Shown: positions 12,701 through 23,610, numbered from the stretch's first letter. The stretch: 64,000 bases of DNA from Hyaloperonospora brassicae (GCA_947650285.1 CANTFL010000254.1:62001-126000), one strand, 5' to 3'. Made by a program: numbers and translations. The notes: a model not told the origin generated them from the sequence alone.

Positions 12701-14589
12701 CCTGTGGGGTGATCTCTTCTGTACATGACCGAATGTGTACCTGGAACGTTTAGCAAAAAACAGATAGATATTCTTATGGGTGGTGGGTGTCCTGGCCGCA
12801 GAAATAGAAATCGTACTTATTTAAGGACAGAGACGTCCCACGTATTACATAACTGCGTGTGCAATACAGTGATAGGTCGATCGTGTCAGCATTACATAAT
12901 CGATGCAACTATCAAAATGGCCGATGTGTTTGAGCGGTAATTTACGACCGCCCATATTGTTCCCTACGTGTACAGGCATGTAAACCGTAAATGTTTAGGG
13001 TGACGTGTATTCTGTTGACTTCTCTTCCAAATTTACCAGCGCATCTTTTTTAGATCCACCTTTTTCATGATTATGTATTGACGAAATTACCACCGCTTCT
13101 CGTGCTAGTAATTTTCTCCTTCTTACTTGTCATTTGTATAGTGCACCATATGCGCACTAGGGATAGATTATGCTCTTGTTAGAAATGTTCATTTCGTCCA
13201 CGCTGGTCTAGTCTTCATCAGTACTCTATATGCTTGTATCATCATTATCGTCATCAATTGCTTCATCACTACTGTCTGTCATTCTTCATTAGCGTCGTTA
13301 CGATTGGATTCGTTATCTGCTGCGTCGTTCAGGTACATTGGCGCGGGACGAAACGTGGCCTTTTTTTAGACTAGCCTCTATCGAGGCTTTAATTTCGGGA
13401 CAAAAGTCGTCACTCACAAGTAACGGTAAATGCGTGGTTGACGCGTGTCGGGTTGTTTTTCGTGAAATGTATTATATTCAGTTAGCCACAATGTTCAAAT
13501 GACCCCAAAATTTCCGAAGTGTTGTTAATGACGAACAACTTCTTCTGCAAAATATCACTCCAGATCGTAAATCAGTGAATGTGTCCTTGAAGGATCCCCT
13601 CGAACGCACGATTTGCGCATGTCGTCTGACAATATGTTAAGGGATAACCAGAACTCGACATCATAAACCCTATAATTTATGATACGGTCACAGTTTACCA
13701 AATTTTGTTGCAGGTTCGACCGAGCACAAGTTTACCGATTAGATTATAAATATTAAAACCGTGTAGACAGCGTCACGATCGGCGCCCTTGCTTGTTTTTG
13801 AAACCGGTATAGCAACACAATTTTTGTTGTTGTTATAACGATCGACAAACTAAGATATACCGTATTTTTGTGATGGTGTTTGGAAAGGTAAAGGCGATTA
13901 TTTTGTAAACGGACGCTTAGCAAATTGCTGAAATTTGATAGAGGATGCAATGGTGCACGGAATGAAGAACGATGCTATACATACTGACAACCCTCACACG
14001 CAAAAAAAATTTTGCGCACCAATTTATATTGGCGTGGACAGTATCAGTCTTGGCGGACCCTAAAATAATTATTGTCACGATCGCTATGCATATTTATTGC
14101 GCATAGAGTAACTCATACATAGTTCACATTAGCAAGTATTAAAAACGGGAACGACGACACGTGATGTGTAGTCGTAGACTGCTATAAGATACAGCAGTCT
14201 ACATCGTGTCGCAAACTTTTACGCTGACGAGCAATAAACCTCTGGAAAGCGTTTTAAAGCTTGACGTTGACGATGTATATTGGTAGGGTTATTAATACGC
14301 AAACAAATCAAAAGTATGCGCCTATCGGACGTCGTCGGCAGGTCTATACGACGGGGGGGGGTGTTGACAAGCATCGCTACAGTAGTCTTAACCTCAATGC
14401 TGGACTGCACAACCGGCTGAAAGTAGGCCGGCGTGAGAGCGCATCCGTGACGACACGACGAAGCCCTTGTTTTTACCTCACACATATTTTTTGCGTGGAA
14501 AGACATCGATTTTGCCAGACTGCGCGAGAAGCTTGTGTTTGTATAACAGCTGTACGTAGTGACGCATAGGCAGTTTAGACGATGACTGT
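9734..14589. other. AT-rich gene-poor stretch
   Basis: Nearly 5 kb with no frame longer than about 105 codons and no motif, LTR or splice structure I can support. It holds a short hairpin at 14155-14211 and a run of nine G at about 14352-14360. The sequence looks like old, unconstrained intergenic DNA. Confidence 0.45.
14155..14211. repeat. Two-part hairpin
   Basis: A perfect 10-bp inner stem, gtagactgct (14174-14183) with agcagtctac (14193-14202) and a 9-nt loop, lies inside an outer pairing of cgacac..gatg (14155-14166) with atcgtgtcg (14203-14211) that carries a small bulge. No adjacent gene suggests a terminator role. Confidence 0.6.
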
Positions 14590-15575
14590 TGGTACCTAAC
14601 TATATGGACTTGAAAATTATTCATTGCATACTGTATGGCAAAAAGTTACTTTGTCATGCATGGGTTCTAAGCTTACTGATTGCAGCCGACGGTACTGATA
14701 TGATAAGACGAAAATAGCGCCGTCTGTGTCATATTGCATCAACGCGGGGCCGATTGTGAAATCGCTGGCGTCACATATCACGCCTGATGGGCTATATTGG
14801 TCTTCAATTGCTAACACAAGCGATTGTATCAAGCATAATTGATACGAAAAAGCAGTTCTGACAATCGGCACTCCAAGACCACTTCACAATTATTTCAACC
14901 GACAAGAGGTTGGCCGGTCATCTCGGCGTAGTTGCGCGAGTACTTGTGCAAGTACGCCACTAGCCCAAGGAAGTTTTTAATTTCCCTTTCCATCAACTGG
15001 AAAGGATAAGCCGGTTATAGCCTTCTTCTGTAGATCAGGTCGTTCGCCTTTTTTGTACCAACGATGCAACTAATAAGTGGTAATTGGCTAGCTGCATATA
15101 TACAAACTTCTAGGTTGTACTGCTACTTATGCTCGCGCTTAAGTGCAATAACCTTTTGGACGTGACGTTAATCGACTTCAACTTCCGACTTGCCGTCCTC
15201 ATCCCGGACTTAAACCAGCATATCGTCAAAGTAGCTCGATGCAACATACGCACCGATCTAAACAGATCTAGAACACATATAATGAATGCGGTAGACGTAT
15301 TGCTTATCTCGTGTGGTGTAATAAGCCATCTCAGAGTATACCTCTGGAGCTGCTGAATGCTGGAAATGGTACTTCTCGTTCACAAATTGGGAACTAATAG
15401 AATCCGTGTGTCAGACTCATTATCAAAAAAATGGTACTATTTAGCATTCTATACATGGCAACGACCTTACATGGTTATCAGGATCTAAAAAGAGTCTCGT
15501 TAAGCATTCGAGTTGTTAAATGCGTGCACTATCCGCCATCTTCATGTGGTCATTCGCGCACAGAAGCTCCACTAA
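14590..15575 (-). pseudogene. Ty3/gypsy pol relic (reverse transcriptase to RNase H)
   Basis: Read on the minus strand from 15575 downward, pieces match the element B pol in order: the RWRIVHA block (about 15520-15550), the YxDD region (about 15130-15350), the KxITxLSFPVDGKG and YLHKYSRNYAEM segments (about 14920-15030), then VICDASDFTIGPALMQYDTD (about 14735-14800) and a decayed continuation to 14590. The reading frame changes repeatedly and contains stops. No LTR or gag adjoins it, so this is an old internal fragment of an element B relative in opposite orientation. Confidence 0.82.
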
Positions 15576-15711
15576 TAAGTAAATAAGTAAATCTGATTTC
15601 ACAATAATAAAAATATTACGTCAATGTTCATATTATTACATACTCAATCTTCACGTCAAATTTAACTAAACGTTAACGACAAAATATCCGAATCTCCGAC
15701 GTATCAAAATT

Positions 15712-15780
15712 AGCTTCGAGCGCATAATTTGCTCTTCAAGGCGTCTTCCCCTAAATGAGCAAATTTATGCGCTTGAGGCT
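15712..15780. repeat. Imperfect inverted repeat (hairpin), 23-24 bp arms
   Basis: The arm at 15712-15734 (agcttcgagcgcataatttg plus ctc) pairs with 15757-15780 (ending gcgcttgaggct) across a 22-nt spacer, with two mismatches and one single-base gap. It lies just beyond the pol relic and next to no gene. It could be a foldback relic or a palindromic MITE remnant. Confidence 0.7.
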
Positions 15781-15784
15781 GCAT

Positions 15785-16338
15785 GTCGAATGAAATTTTA
15801 TAAATTAAAAAAACTTGATAAGGAATGACTTTGCATTATGTACAATCTGTGCTTGACTTGTAGGCTAGTTTCTCTTCTTGGTGACCCTCTTAGCTAATAA
15901 GCCGTGGCGAGATGGATGACGCAATCAAATCTGGAAGGGTGTTACCAGACTATAGCACGCATATTTCCAAGCGCTTTACAGCCGATCCGTCGGGGTTTGC
16001 TTCTTTATGAAGCAAGATAAGCAAGACCAGGAAGCCGTTAGCACGTCGAAGACGCTATAGATGAAGTTTTCTTTCTTTGAGCTAAGGCTTTAAAAGGTTG
16101 CGAAAAGAAGCGCATGCACCTCGCGTATATTGTCCTGTGTCTGAGTCTTATTTGTGGCATAAAATAGGCAATGAACGCATTATATGATGTGCTTCCATTA
16201 AACGCGCCAATGTCGAAGATATAGCTCTCCACGAGCTTCGCGAGCTATTGGCGTTCTGCGCACCGCGATCTACCGTCTTACTCGAGATCGAGTAGAAAAG
16301 CGGTCGAGGAGTCGATTGGCGTGGATGTGGATTGTAGG
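15785..16338. other. Left flank of element A, no recognised gene
   Basis: Short open frames only. A plus-strand stretch near 16200-16310 and the right flank after 24155 were contiguous before element A inserted, as the shared CGAGC shows, but the rejoined sequence gives no protein that I recognise. Confidence 0.4.
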
Positions 16339-16343
16339 CGAGC

Positions 16344-16867
16344 TGTAACGGGGTTACACGTCGGCTGGTAGCCGACGATAGGTGTGGTGCACACACACGA
16401 GAGGGGGGTACCCTATAAGGTAATATTAGAACACAGTGAGCGTATCAATTGTTGAAGACTGGTGTCTGTCATCAATTGATTGCAAGATCTTTTAAGAGGT
16501 TATTTAGGGCAGGTTAAATACGTTGTTCTAAGTTGTTCTTTTAGGTTAAATGAAGAAATAAAATTTAGTTCCCATTTTGATCAACATAAGACACGTGCCT
16601 TACGAGGCGTCTTGATCGGAAGAGCTAGCAACGCCTGTAAAGGTAGCTACTCTTGAGCACTCTGTGCTGTGATTCATTTGAATCGTTTGGTCCCTCTGGA
16701 ACGGGGACCGTAAGCTCTCTGAGCTGTTGACTCTCTGAGTCGGGTTCTCTGAACCACCCTTTAAGCTCTCTGAGCTGTTGACTCTCTGAGTCGGGTTCTT
16801 TGAACCAAAGTTGCTCATTGAGCGTAAAGTCTTCCTTTGACTTAAGGAGCTGTGTAGCTCCGCTACA
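16344..16867 (+). repeat. 5' LTR of element A
   Basis: 524 bp, tgtaacgggg...gctccgctaca, nearly identical to 23625-24150. A TATA-like ccctataagg lies near 16412 and an A-rich aataaaatt near 16557, consistent with U3 and R. A 51-bp tandem duplication (16711-16761 and 16762 on) repeats the block taagctctctgagctg..ttctYtgaacc in both LTRs. The LTR begins and ends with short palindromic motifs, as the element B LTR does. Confidence 0.95.
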
Positions 16868-16869
16868 CT

Positions 16870-16878
16870 TGGTAGCAC
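16870..16878 (+). other. Primer-binding site of element A
   Basis: tggtagcac lies two bases inside the 5' LTR. Its first eight bases are complementary to the TGCTACCA 3' end typical of eukaryotic initiator tRNA-Met. Element B has the same nine bases at 47500-47508, also two bases after its LTR. The tRNA identity is inferred. Confidence 0.75.
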
Positions 16879-16920
16879 TTGTAGTTAATCTACACCTGAG
16901 TCGGTAACGACAGATCCTCT

Positions 16921-17961
16921 GTGAGGATGGAGCAATCCGCACCCCTCTCTGAGGCTCAAAAGGTCGCTCTTGATAAGCCGACCGCGGCCGTAGGCCTAGA
17001 GTATGTGGAGTTTCTAGCTGCACAGGGTCCCGATGTGCTCAATGCACGAGTCGAGGCCTTTATGCAGTATGAAACGTCCCTGTTGGGCCAGGTTCAAAAC
17101 CAAGTAGCGTCGGATATGCCGACACGCTACGTGGCTATGCCACCAAAAGAGGCTAAGCCTCGTCCCCTTCGGGTGGACGTTAAACATTACTCCGGGAAGG
17201 AGGGGGAAAACTTGACCCTCTGGATCCGTGAGATTGAGATGGCCATGGACTCTGGTCTCATCTCACTAGAGAACCAGCGGGTCTCTTTGGCCATCTCTAA
17301 GCTCGATGGTAGAGCTAGAGAGTGGGCTTTGACGTGTGGCACGTCGGTCAATTTGGCATTTCCCACGTGGGAATCGCTCAAGTTAAACCTATCGCGAGTT
17401 TTCTCGCCGCCTAACCAGGCATATCGCGTGCGATCACGCTTCTTATCGACCCGTCAGGGTAAGAGCGAATAAACGGACTATGTCCAAGAGTTGAGAACTC
17501 TAATGGCTGCTATGCAGTCTGACCCTCTCCCTGAGACTGTCTACGTGACAGTCTTCATGGAAGGTCTCCGCACTGGCGTGGCCAGAACCGAGTTTTTTCG
17601 GGTTCATCCCTCTACTTTTGAGGAAGCTGTGAGCGTCGCTCAAAATGCTGAGCACAACTTCAAGTCGGCCAGACTTGGTTGGAATGGGTACAACCCAAGC
17701 TTTGCAAGGGCGGCCTCTGCGAGGACTTCGGCTTACTGTAAGCCAGAACCGATGGATCTCAGCCATGCTGAAGATGAAGGCGAAGCGGAGCTTCATGTTG
17801 CGGAGCAACGACAGGATGTGAGACGCTGTTACATGTGCGGAAGCACTAAACACTTGCGTCCCACTTGTCCTTTGCGTAAGCAACAACCGACTCCTATGAG
17901 TCGAAACCCCAGCCTCAACCAGAAACCTGGTATGGCACGGGGAAACGTCGACACCCAGTAG
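16921..17961 (+). pseudogene. gag of element A, one in-frame stop
   Basis: Capsid and nucleocapsid polyprotein that would package element RNA. The frame runs 347 codons from ATG 16921 (MRMEQSAPLSEAQ) to TAG 17959-17961 and is interrupted once by TAA at 17470-17472, after the QGKSE motif. The part before the stop has the Retrotrans_gag look (YSGKEGENLTLWIREIE, GRAREWAL); the part after it holds ELRTLMAAM, VFMEGLRTG and a CX2CX4HX4C zinc knuckle (CYMCGSTKHLRPTC) near 17830-17870. The frame is unchanged across the TAA, so a single substitution (CAA or GAA to TAA) would explain it. The TAG end lies inside the frameshift hairpin annotated separately. Confidence 0.88.
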
Positions 17962-17981
17962 GCGCGGGGCGCCCTACTGGG
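17940..17981 (+). promoter_or_regulatory. Probable -1 ribosomal frameshift signal at gag-pol of element A
   Basis: The slippery heptamer G GGA AAC (17940-17946) sits in the gag frame, followed by a 7-nt spacer (17947-17953) and a hairpin pairing cccagtagg (17954-17962) with cctactggg (17973-17981), extended by three more pairs past a one-base bulge to a GGGG loop. The gag TAG (17959-17961) is in the 5' arm. Slipping back one base gives a frame open from here through DSGAS of protease, and this is the same frame as the main pol ORF. Confidence 0.8.
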
Positions 17982-18455
17982 GTAGAACTAAGTTCTGTCA
18001 CATCTCTACGAGATAAAGTGAAACAGGGCTTAGCCCCACTTAGCGCTGTGCCAGCCAGCACAGAGCGTGATTACAAGCCTGGCTTGTTAGTCGCCGAGGC
18101 TACAGTAAAAGGCTTTGAGAATCATTGGTCAATCCCAATCGACTCCGGAGCATCACCAATTACGCTCGACGTCGTTCATTGAGGAGAGTCAGCGATATGC
18201 TGAGGCGCTAAAATCGCATAAAGGTGATTCGATCACCTTTCGTTTAGCGACTAGTAGTCGCGTCACGGTGCCTAAAGTTCCGTTGAACTTATGTGTGAAG
18301 TTTTTGGAATTTGACAGCATTGAACGCTTCCTTGTCTTCGATTTGGATTCGAGTTATGATTTCATCCTAGGTATGGCTTGGCTTAACGCCATGAGCCATG
18401 GATTGATAGGAGGTCGAATACCTTAAGTGCCACGCACAAGGTTCCTAGCGAAGCT
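17947..18455 (+). pseudogene. Retroviral-type aspartic protease of element A, frameshifted
   Basis: In the -1 frame relative to gag, the product begins VGAGRPTGVELSS and reaches the protease active site IPIDSGAS near 18135-18160. Directly after it the frame is lost: the continuation (FIEESQRYAEALKSHKGD, then the flap and FDLDSSYDFILGMAWL) is read in another frame from about 18165 to 18385. A missing base in the WL..A stretch near 18388 restores the original frame, which then runs into pol. Two compensating lesions therefore inactivate protease. The role would be gag-pol maturation. Confidence 0.82.
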
Positions 18456-21400
18456 TTGGAGAGTCATGAGCCCACCTTGGCTAGGCAAAAAAAGCGCTAT
18501 TGGCGCGAGCCATTGACGGAAGATGTCAATGTGCTGGACATTGGTATGTCAGAGTTATTTAACTCGAATGTCGATGACATAAATATTGAGCGGAGCTCTT
18601 CTAACGCGTTTGGAGAGAGTTATACTCCGTTGAGTGATACTCGTTGTGATACTGAGTCACTGCATGCGTCAAGCATGGTTGGCCTAGGGCCGAAACATCA
18701 AGAATGTAATTCCTCTGATGTAAGTGCGGTGGCACGTGAAAATACACAGAGTGAGGACGGCCGAGGTGGCACCTCACTGAATGTCGGTAATGACATTGAT
18801 GGCGAGAAGCCAGAGTGTTTAGGGCTAGGCCCTAATGCTATAAGTGCGGTGGCACGTGAAATTACACAGAGTGAGGGCGGCCGAGGTGGTACCTCACTGA
18901 ATGTCGGTAATGACATTGTTGGCGAGAAGCCAGAGTGTTTAGGGCTAGGCCCGAATAATGTACGTGAAGTGGTACGTGTAAATCCACTGGGTGAAGTGTT
19001 CGAGTTACGTAACGCTTCACCAGATGTCGCTCAAGACATGAGCTCTCGTATAGAGCGTGCTAAGATGAATAGCAACCATGGGGACTTTGCTGTCCCGGCC
19101 TCTAAGAGGCGTAAGGTTTCTTTGAGGAAACAATCGAAGCGTAGGGTGGTGACTGTTAAGCGCCCAACGTTTAAGAAGTCACGAAGTGATAATAGTAATA
19201 ATACACTGTATACACTTGTCAATGGATTGACTGGCCAGATCGATGGCAATATTAGTCTTGAGACTCTTCCATCCGTAAATAAAATCTTTGAGCTAGACGA
19301 GATGTCTGACGGCGAATTTAGCCAAGCCTTGCAGGCAGGAGAATTCTACGAGTTAGTGGTCATTCGTCCTGATATTGAGTTGAACTCATCCTCGTTATTG
19401 GACGAGTCTGTCCTTGAGGACACAAAGGCGGCATTGGATGCCCGTAGTGGATCTTCGATCCTTAAGGATCCTCTTGATCCGTTCTATCCTTTGGTCAAGG
19501 TGTTTCAGGACGTGGTGTGTCACGACCCACCGTCTGTATTACCTCCTGATAGAGTTGTGCGTCATGAAATTGACTTGGTTCCTGGAACTAAATACTGCGT
19601 AACACAGCAGTGGCCTTTGCCCAAGGAACAGTGTGACGTCATAGACGACTTCTTTCGTGCAAAGCACGCGGCGGGGATGGTTCGTGAGAGCAAATCTCCC
19701 CATTCCACACCGACCTTCTGTGTCAAAAAGCCCAACGGGAAGTGGCGCATTGTTCATGCTTACAATAAGCTTAATGCGGCCACCATCCCGGCTCAGACAC
19801 CAATTCCGAGGAAGGATGTTCTTCAGAACAATAAGGTGGGATGTACAATGTACAGTGCGCTCGACTTAGTCGATAGTTATTACCAGCTTCTCATACGAGA
19901 AAGCGATATTCCGCTGACAGCGGTCAGCACTCCAAGCGGTATGCTCTGGGAGTGGCTCGTTATGCCGCAAGGGCTATCAAATGCCCCGGCTACATTCAAC
20001 CGTCTTGTGACACAATTGTTTAGACCTCACAGAGGTTATGCACAGACGTACTTTGATGACATCTTTGTCCATAGTCGTGCTATGAACGGTCGGTCAGATG
20101 TGGATAATCACATTGACCAATTACGAGCGGTGCTCGATTGCATGCGCACGAATAAGTTGTACGCCAACGCGTCTAAGTGCATTTTTGGTGCAGAAGAGAT
20201 TCCCTTTTTAGGGTGCTTTATTGGTAGGCAAGGCCTTAGAGCGGATCCCGCCAAGGTAAAAGCCATAGTTGATTGGCCGGTTCCAAAGAACCAAAAGGAC
20301 TTACGTAAGTGGCTTGGCCTTGCCAATTACTTACACAAGTACAGTGCGAATTACGCAGACATGGCTCGGCCATTAACCAATCTCCTTAAAAAGGATATAG
20401 AATGGTGCTGGACTAGCACTGAGCATGATGCTTTTCAAGCAGTCAAGGAGAGTCTCCTACATGCGCCCATATTGGCTTTGCCTGATCCTGAGCGATCTTT
20501 CAGTGTCTTCTGTGACGCATCTGACTTTGCCATAGGCAGCGCTCTGTTACAAACAGATGATGATGGGCGGGAACGCGTTATTGCGTTTGAGTCCCGACAG
20601 CTAAAAGCTGCGGAGAAGAAATATCCTGTTTATGACAAAGAGCTACTTGCAATGAAGTATGCTCTCGTCAAATTCAGAGTTCATCTTCTTACCTCTAAGC
20701 CGTTTGTGATCTATACAGATCATGCGTCACTACGCACTGCGACCCAGTCGCCTCACCTCTCTCAGAGAATGGCTCGTTGGCTTTCCTTCTTTGCCGAGTA
20801 CAACTTCGAGGTGAAGTATAAGCTGGGCAAGCAAAATGCTTTGGCGGATGCGTTGTCACGCAGGCCTGACTATGATCTTGCTCATGTTACGACTCTGTCG
20901 TCACCGGTCACTGACCTAATCCGCACGGCATATGTCAAGGATGAACATTGTGTAGCCCTGCTACGTGCTCTAGGGAGCGAGGAGTTTCAAGACTCGGACA
21001 TAAAATTGTCGGCACGGTTACGTGCGAGGTTACATCGATATTCCATCGATCAAGGCCTGTTGTGCTATAGCACGGATGTGGAGGATACCCCTCGCATCGT
21101 TGTCCCTCATGATGAGGAGATGAAGTATCGGATCCTCTATGAGGCACATGATACTGCGTTGAGTGGTCATCTCGGTCGTGAAAAGACCTACGGCTCTGTG
21201 AGCCAATGCTATTGGTGGCCCAAACTATACAAATGGGTGAGCACCTATGTGCGTACGTGTGAAACGTGTCAACGGGTGAAACCCTCACCACATGCGGCAG
21301 CGCCGCTGGCTAGTTTGCCTATACCCAAAGGTTGTTGGGAGTCCATCAGTATGGACTTCCTGTTCGGTTTACCGAAGGATTCGTATGGAAATACGGGTAT

Positions 21401-22355
21401 TGTGGTCTTTGTTGACCGTTTAAGCAAGATGGCTCATTTAACGGCGGTGCCAGACACCATTGATGGTGAAGGTACAGCGACGCTGTTTATCGATCGCGTG
21501 TTTCGACAACACGGTCTGCTGTTGGCAATTGTCTCTGATAGAGATCCTCGCTTCACTGGGAAGTTTTGGAATTCCATCTTCAAGGTGCTCGGCACACGTT
21601 TGGACACGTCCACAGCGGATCATCCGCAGACCGATGGTCAAACGGAGCGCGTTAATCGTGTCATTGGTGACATCTTGCGCAGCGTTTGCGCTGAAACACC
21701 TAAGCGTTGGAGCTCGATGCTCCCTGTCGTTGAGTTTGCGTTGAATAACGCTGTGCATGCCTCAACCGGCTACACCCCGTTCTACGTGAACGGTCTCACA
21801 CACCCTCGCGTCCCGTTAACGCTACCACTACGTGGTTCAGGGCTTGGTGGGGGAGGAGTTGCCGATCGGCTTGCTGATATCAGCCCTGCTACTGTTCAAA
21901 AACAGGCAAGCGAGTTTCTCGCAACGCGATTGAATGTCTTACGACATTTGCGTGACGCACTGGCTGATAGCCAAGATAATCAGAAGGAACAAGCAGATGC
22001 CAAAGGCAGAGGTTGTATTGAACGTTATAAGGTCGGAGACCAAGTTCTACTCAATGCTAAAAACCTACCTACAAATGTAGTATCCGCCGTCTTCAAGACG
22101 AAGTTGCGCCCGCGCTTCATTGGACCCTTTACGGTCGTCGCAAAGAAGGGACTTGCGTATACGCTCAACCTTCCGCGCAAACTGCGCACACACCCCGTGT
22201 TCTACGTTGGCATGCTTAAGCCGTATCGGGATCCGTCCCACGTGAACTTGGAGGCACTTGCGCCGGGTAGGTTGGCTTTGCCATCGGTTGCTGAATCCGT
22301 ATCAGGAGGTCAAGCTGAGCCCCCATCCGGGCTTGGCCCAACTCCAACGCCCTAA
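18456..22355 (+). CDS. pol of element A: RT, RNase H, integrase, GPY/F module
   Basis: Intact frame of 1,299 codons; the ATG at 18456 is only the first Met of the open part, because translation should enter from gag by frameshifting. Residues 1-370 are a poorly conserved linker with a 40-residue tandem repeat. Reverse transcriptase carries [24 protein letters not shown] and a YFDD active site near residue 532. RNase H has [10 protein letters not shown] (Asp near 687), and DHASL with LADALSRRP close it. Integrase has an HHCC finger (GHLGREK near 905, CETCQ near 935) and the catalytic triad Asp 967 (SMDFLFG), Asp 1028 (VSDRDPRF) and Glu 1064 (DGQTERVNR), that is D,D-35-E. The C-terminus has IGPFTVV and FYVGMLKPY. 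All catalytic residues are present. TAA 22353-22355 ends the frame, and the chromodomain continues in the same frame beyond it. Confidence 0.95.
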   Translation: MESHEPTLARQKKRYWREPLTEDVNVLDIGMSELFNSNVDDINIERSSSNAFGESYTPLSDTRCDTESLHASSMVGLGPKHQECNSSDVSAVARENTQSEDGRGGTSLNVGNDIDGEKPECLGLGPNAISAVAREITQSEGGRGGTSLNVGNDIVGEKPECLGLGPNNVREVVRVNPLGEVFELRNASPDVAQDMSSRIERAKMNSNHGDFAVPASKRRKVSLRKQSKRRVVTVKRPTFKKSRSDNSNNTLYTLVNGLTGQIDGNISLETLPSVNKIFELDEMSDGEFSQALQAGEFYELVVIRPDIELNSSSLLDESVLEDTKAALDARSGSSILKDPLDPFYPLVKVFQDVVCHDPPSVLPPDRVVRHEIDLVPGTKYCVTQQWPLPKEQCDVIDDFFRAKHAAGMVRESKSPHSTPTFCVKKPNGKWRIVHAYNKLNAATIPAQTPIPRKDVLQNNKVGCTMYSALDLVDSYYQLLIRESDIPLTAVSTPSGMLWEWLVMPQGLSNAPATFNRLVTQLFRPHRGYAQTYFDDIFVHSRAMNGRSDVDNHIDQLRAVLDCMRTNKLYANASKCIFGAEEIPFLGCFIGRQGLRADPAKVKAIVDWPVPKNQKDLRKWLGLANYLHKYSANYADMARPLTNLLKKDIEWCWTSTEHDAFQAVKESLLHAPILALPDPERSFSVFCDASDFAIGSALLQTDDDGRERVIAFESRQLKAAEKKYPVYDKELLAMKYALVKFRVHLLTSKPFVIYTDHASLRTATQSPHLSQRMARWLSFFAEYNFEVKYKLGKQNALADALSRRPDYDLAHVTTLSSPVTDLIRTAYVKDEHCVALLRALGSEEFQDSDIKLSARLRARLHRYSIDQGLLCYSTDVEDTPRIVVPHDEEMKYRILYEAHDTALSGHLGREKTYGSVSQCYWWPKLYKWVSTYVRTCETCQRVKPSPHAAAPLASLPIPKGCWESISMDFLFGLPKDSYGNTGIVVFVDRLSKMAHLTAVPDTIDGEGTATLFIDRVFRQHGLLLAIVSDRDPRFTGKFWNSIFKVLGTRLDTSTADHPQTDGQTERVNRVIGDILRSVCAETPKRWSSMLPVVEFALNNAVHASTGYTPFYVNGLTHPRVPLTLPLRGSGLGGGGVADRLADISPATVQKQASEFLATRLNVLRHLRDALADSQDNQKEQADAKGRGCIERYKVGDQVLLNAKNLPTNVVSAVFKTKLRPRFIGPFTVVAKKGLAYTLNLPRKLRTHPVFYVGMLKPYRDPSHVNLEALAPGRLALPSVAESVSGGQAEPPSGLGPTPTP
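18721..18960 (+). repeat. In-frame 120-bp tandem repeat in the pol linker
   Basis: Two copies of exactly 120 bp (18721-18840 and 18841-18960), about 95% identical, encode 40-residue units (SAVAREXTQSEXGRGG ... CLGLGPN). A GLGP motif just before the first copy suggests a partial third unit. They lie between protease and reverse transcriptase and preserve the frame. No function can be read from them. Confidence 0.9.
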
Positions 22356-23562
22356 CACGGGCTCGCATTGCGTCGAACGCACTCTGGGTCTGACCCAACG
22401 TCTCACGGAGATCACTCAGCTCGAGAAGCACCTTCTCGTGCTTCTCCTTCGGTATACCGACAACCTCCGACGCTGCTCGATGAGCAAGGGAACCGCCAGT
22501 TCCATGTGGAACGACTCCTGAAACGACGTCGTCGTCAGGGTCAATACCAGTATCTGGTAAAGTGGCGAGGGTACCCGGAGTCGGAGAACTCGTGGGAATT
22601 TGAAGTACCCCTTCGGCAGGATTGCCCATACGCCGTTGACGTTTTTGAACATCGTGGCAGGGGTCATCCTTCGACCGATATCGCTTCCCACCAATAGTGG
22701 TGGAAGCAGGTGGGTAGTTTGGTTCCGCTTGACCAACTCCCACTTCCATCGGCACAGCCGGAGCATAGCGGGTGCGAAATCGCAATTGGCCTCTGGCCTT
22801 AAGCTTGGCATAGTCATACCGAAGCTTTCGTTCGAGACGAACATCTGCCACATTGGCACTTGCTCTGAGAGCTAGCATGCTGCTGAGGTGACGTTTCCGG
22901 TGCACCCAGCGCACAAAAGTGTTGTCCTCCTCCTCCGGAGATTCGCCTGCGAATAAGAGGATGGGTATACCCCTCATCGGTGGCACCGGTGCACCCCGTG
23001 CTTGCGTGTCAAGTCGCAACTTGTATTGACTTAGAGTCGTCAAGTGGGGTCGCAGGTACCTCTCACGAAGTGCCTGTCGGCTCGCCACTTCATCAGAAGA
23101 TGTCGGCTCAGCGCCAATGGCCCACGTTGCCAGGGAACGACCTGTCATTTGGCGTATACGCTCTTCCACATTGAGTGGCGTGAACTGATAGCCACGACGA
23201 CCCTCAAGGTCTGCAGCAAGCTGCATACGGCGCTGAGCTCTCTCCTCTTGTTAGATTACCAACTCTTGTTGCTCATCGAGCGGGTTGGTGATGATGTGTT
23301 CACCTGCATCTGTTGCATGATGCTGGGTTTCTAACGCGGTGGTCTCACTACGCTCGGCAAATGGGTTTGGTGCAGTATGAGGCGATGCCTCTTGCACTGG
23401 TGAGTTGGACATTGTCCGTTCTTCACCACGGACATCGGTATCACTACCATAGTCCTCCTCCACATTAATGCCGAGGTAAGAAGAGAGAGTCGGGGACTCG
23501 TAAGGTGGCGATGCCATGGTGTTTCGTGCTTTGCAAACCGTGAGGTTAGAGCGCACACACAC
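22216..23562 (-). CDS. Antisense ORF of element A, unknown protein with C-terminal coiled coil, one in-frame stop
   Basis: I do not recognise this protein. A minus-strand frame of 448 codons runs from 23562 ([12 protein letters not shown]; another Met near 23517) to TAA at 22218-22216, broken only by TAA at 23253-23251. The first start lies 63 bp inside the 3' LTR. In order: an acidic/Ser/Pro N-terminus (EEDYGSDTD), a middle with [15 protein letters not shown] and a basic [14 protein letters not shown] stretch, a Pro/Gly-rich part with a KRQRRMG patch, and a heptad-like C-terminus ([20 protein letters not shown] ... [18 protein letters not shown]). Positions 22698-23562 have no sense-strand coding candidate, so the frame is not merely a shadow of pol. 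Element B has the counterpart at the same place, stopping at the homologous pol codon pair. A promoter would have to lie in or beside the 3' LTR. It could still be a fortuitous frame; transcription is unproven. Confidence 0.7.
22356..22697 (+). pseudogene. Chromodomain of element A, in frame after a stop
   Basis: The frame continuing after pol TAA 22353-22355 runs to TAG 22695-22697 and encodes a chromodomain: [20 protein letters not shown], then [16 protein letters not shown] and a C-terminal helix (about 22490-22660). The aromatic and Trp positions of the fold are present. In chromoviruses this module binds modified histone H3 and guides integration. The stop separating it from integrase could be a lesion, or could allow a read-through isoform. 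The whole stretch is overlapped on the other strand by the antisense ORF. Confidence 0.85.
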
Positions 23563-23610
23563 CGTCCTCTTCGAGGAAAAGTTCGATTGACGTTTTGTGG
23601 TAACGTCAGT

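Noticed and set aside
16600..16878. Minus-strand frame with 17-residue repeats in the element A LTR
   Set aside because: It is a translation of the 51-bp tandem repeat of the LTR; it appears again in the 3' LTR and has no start context or independent support.
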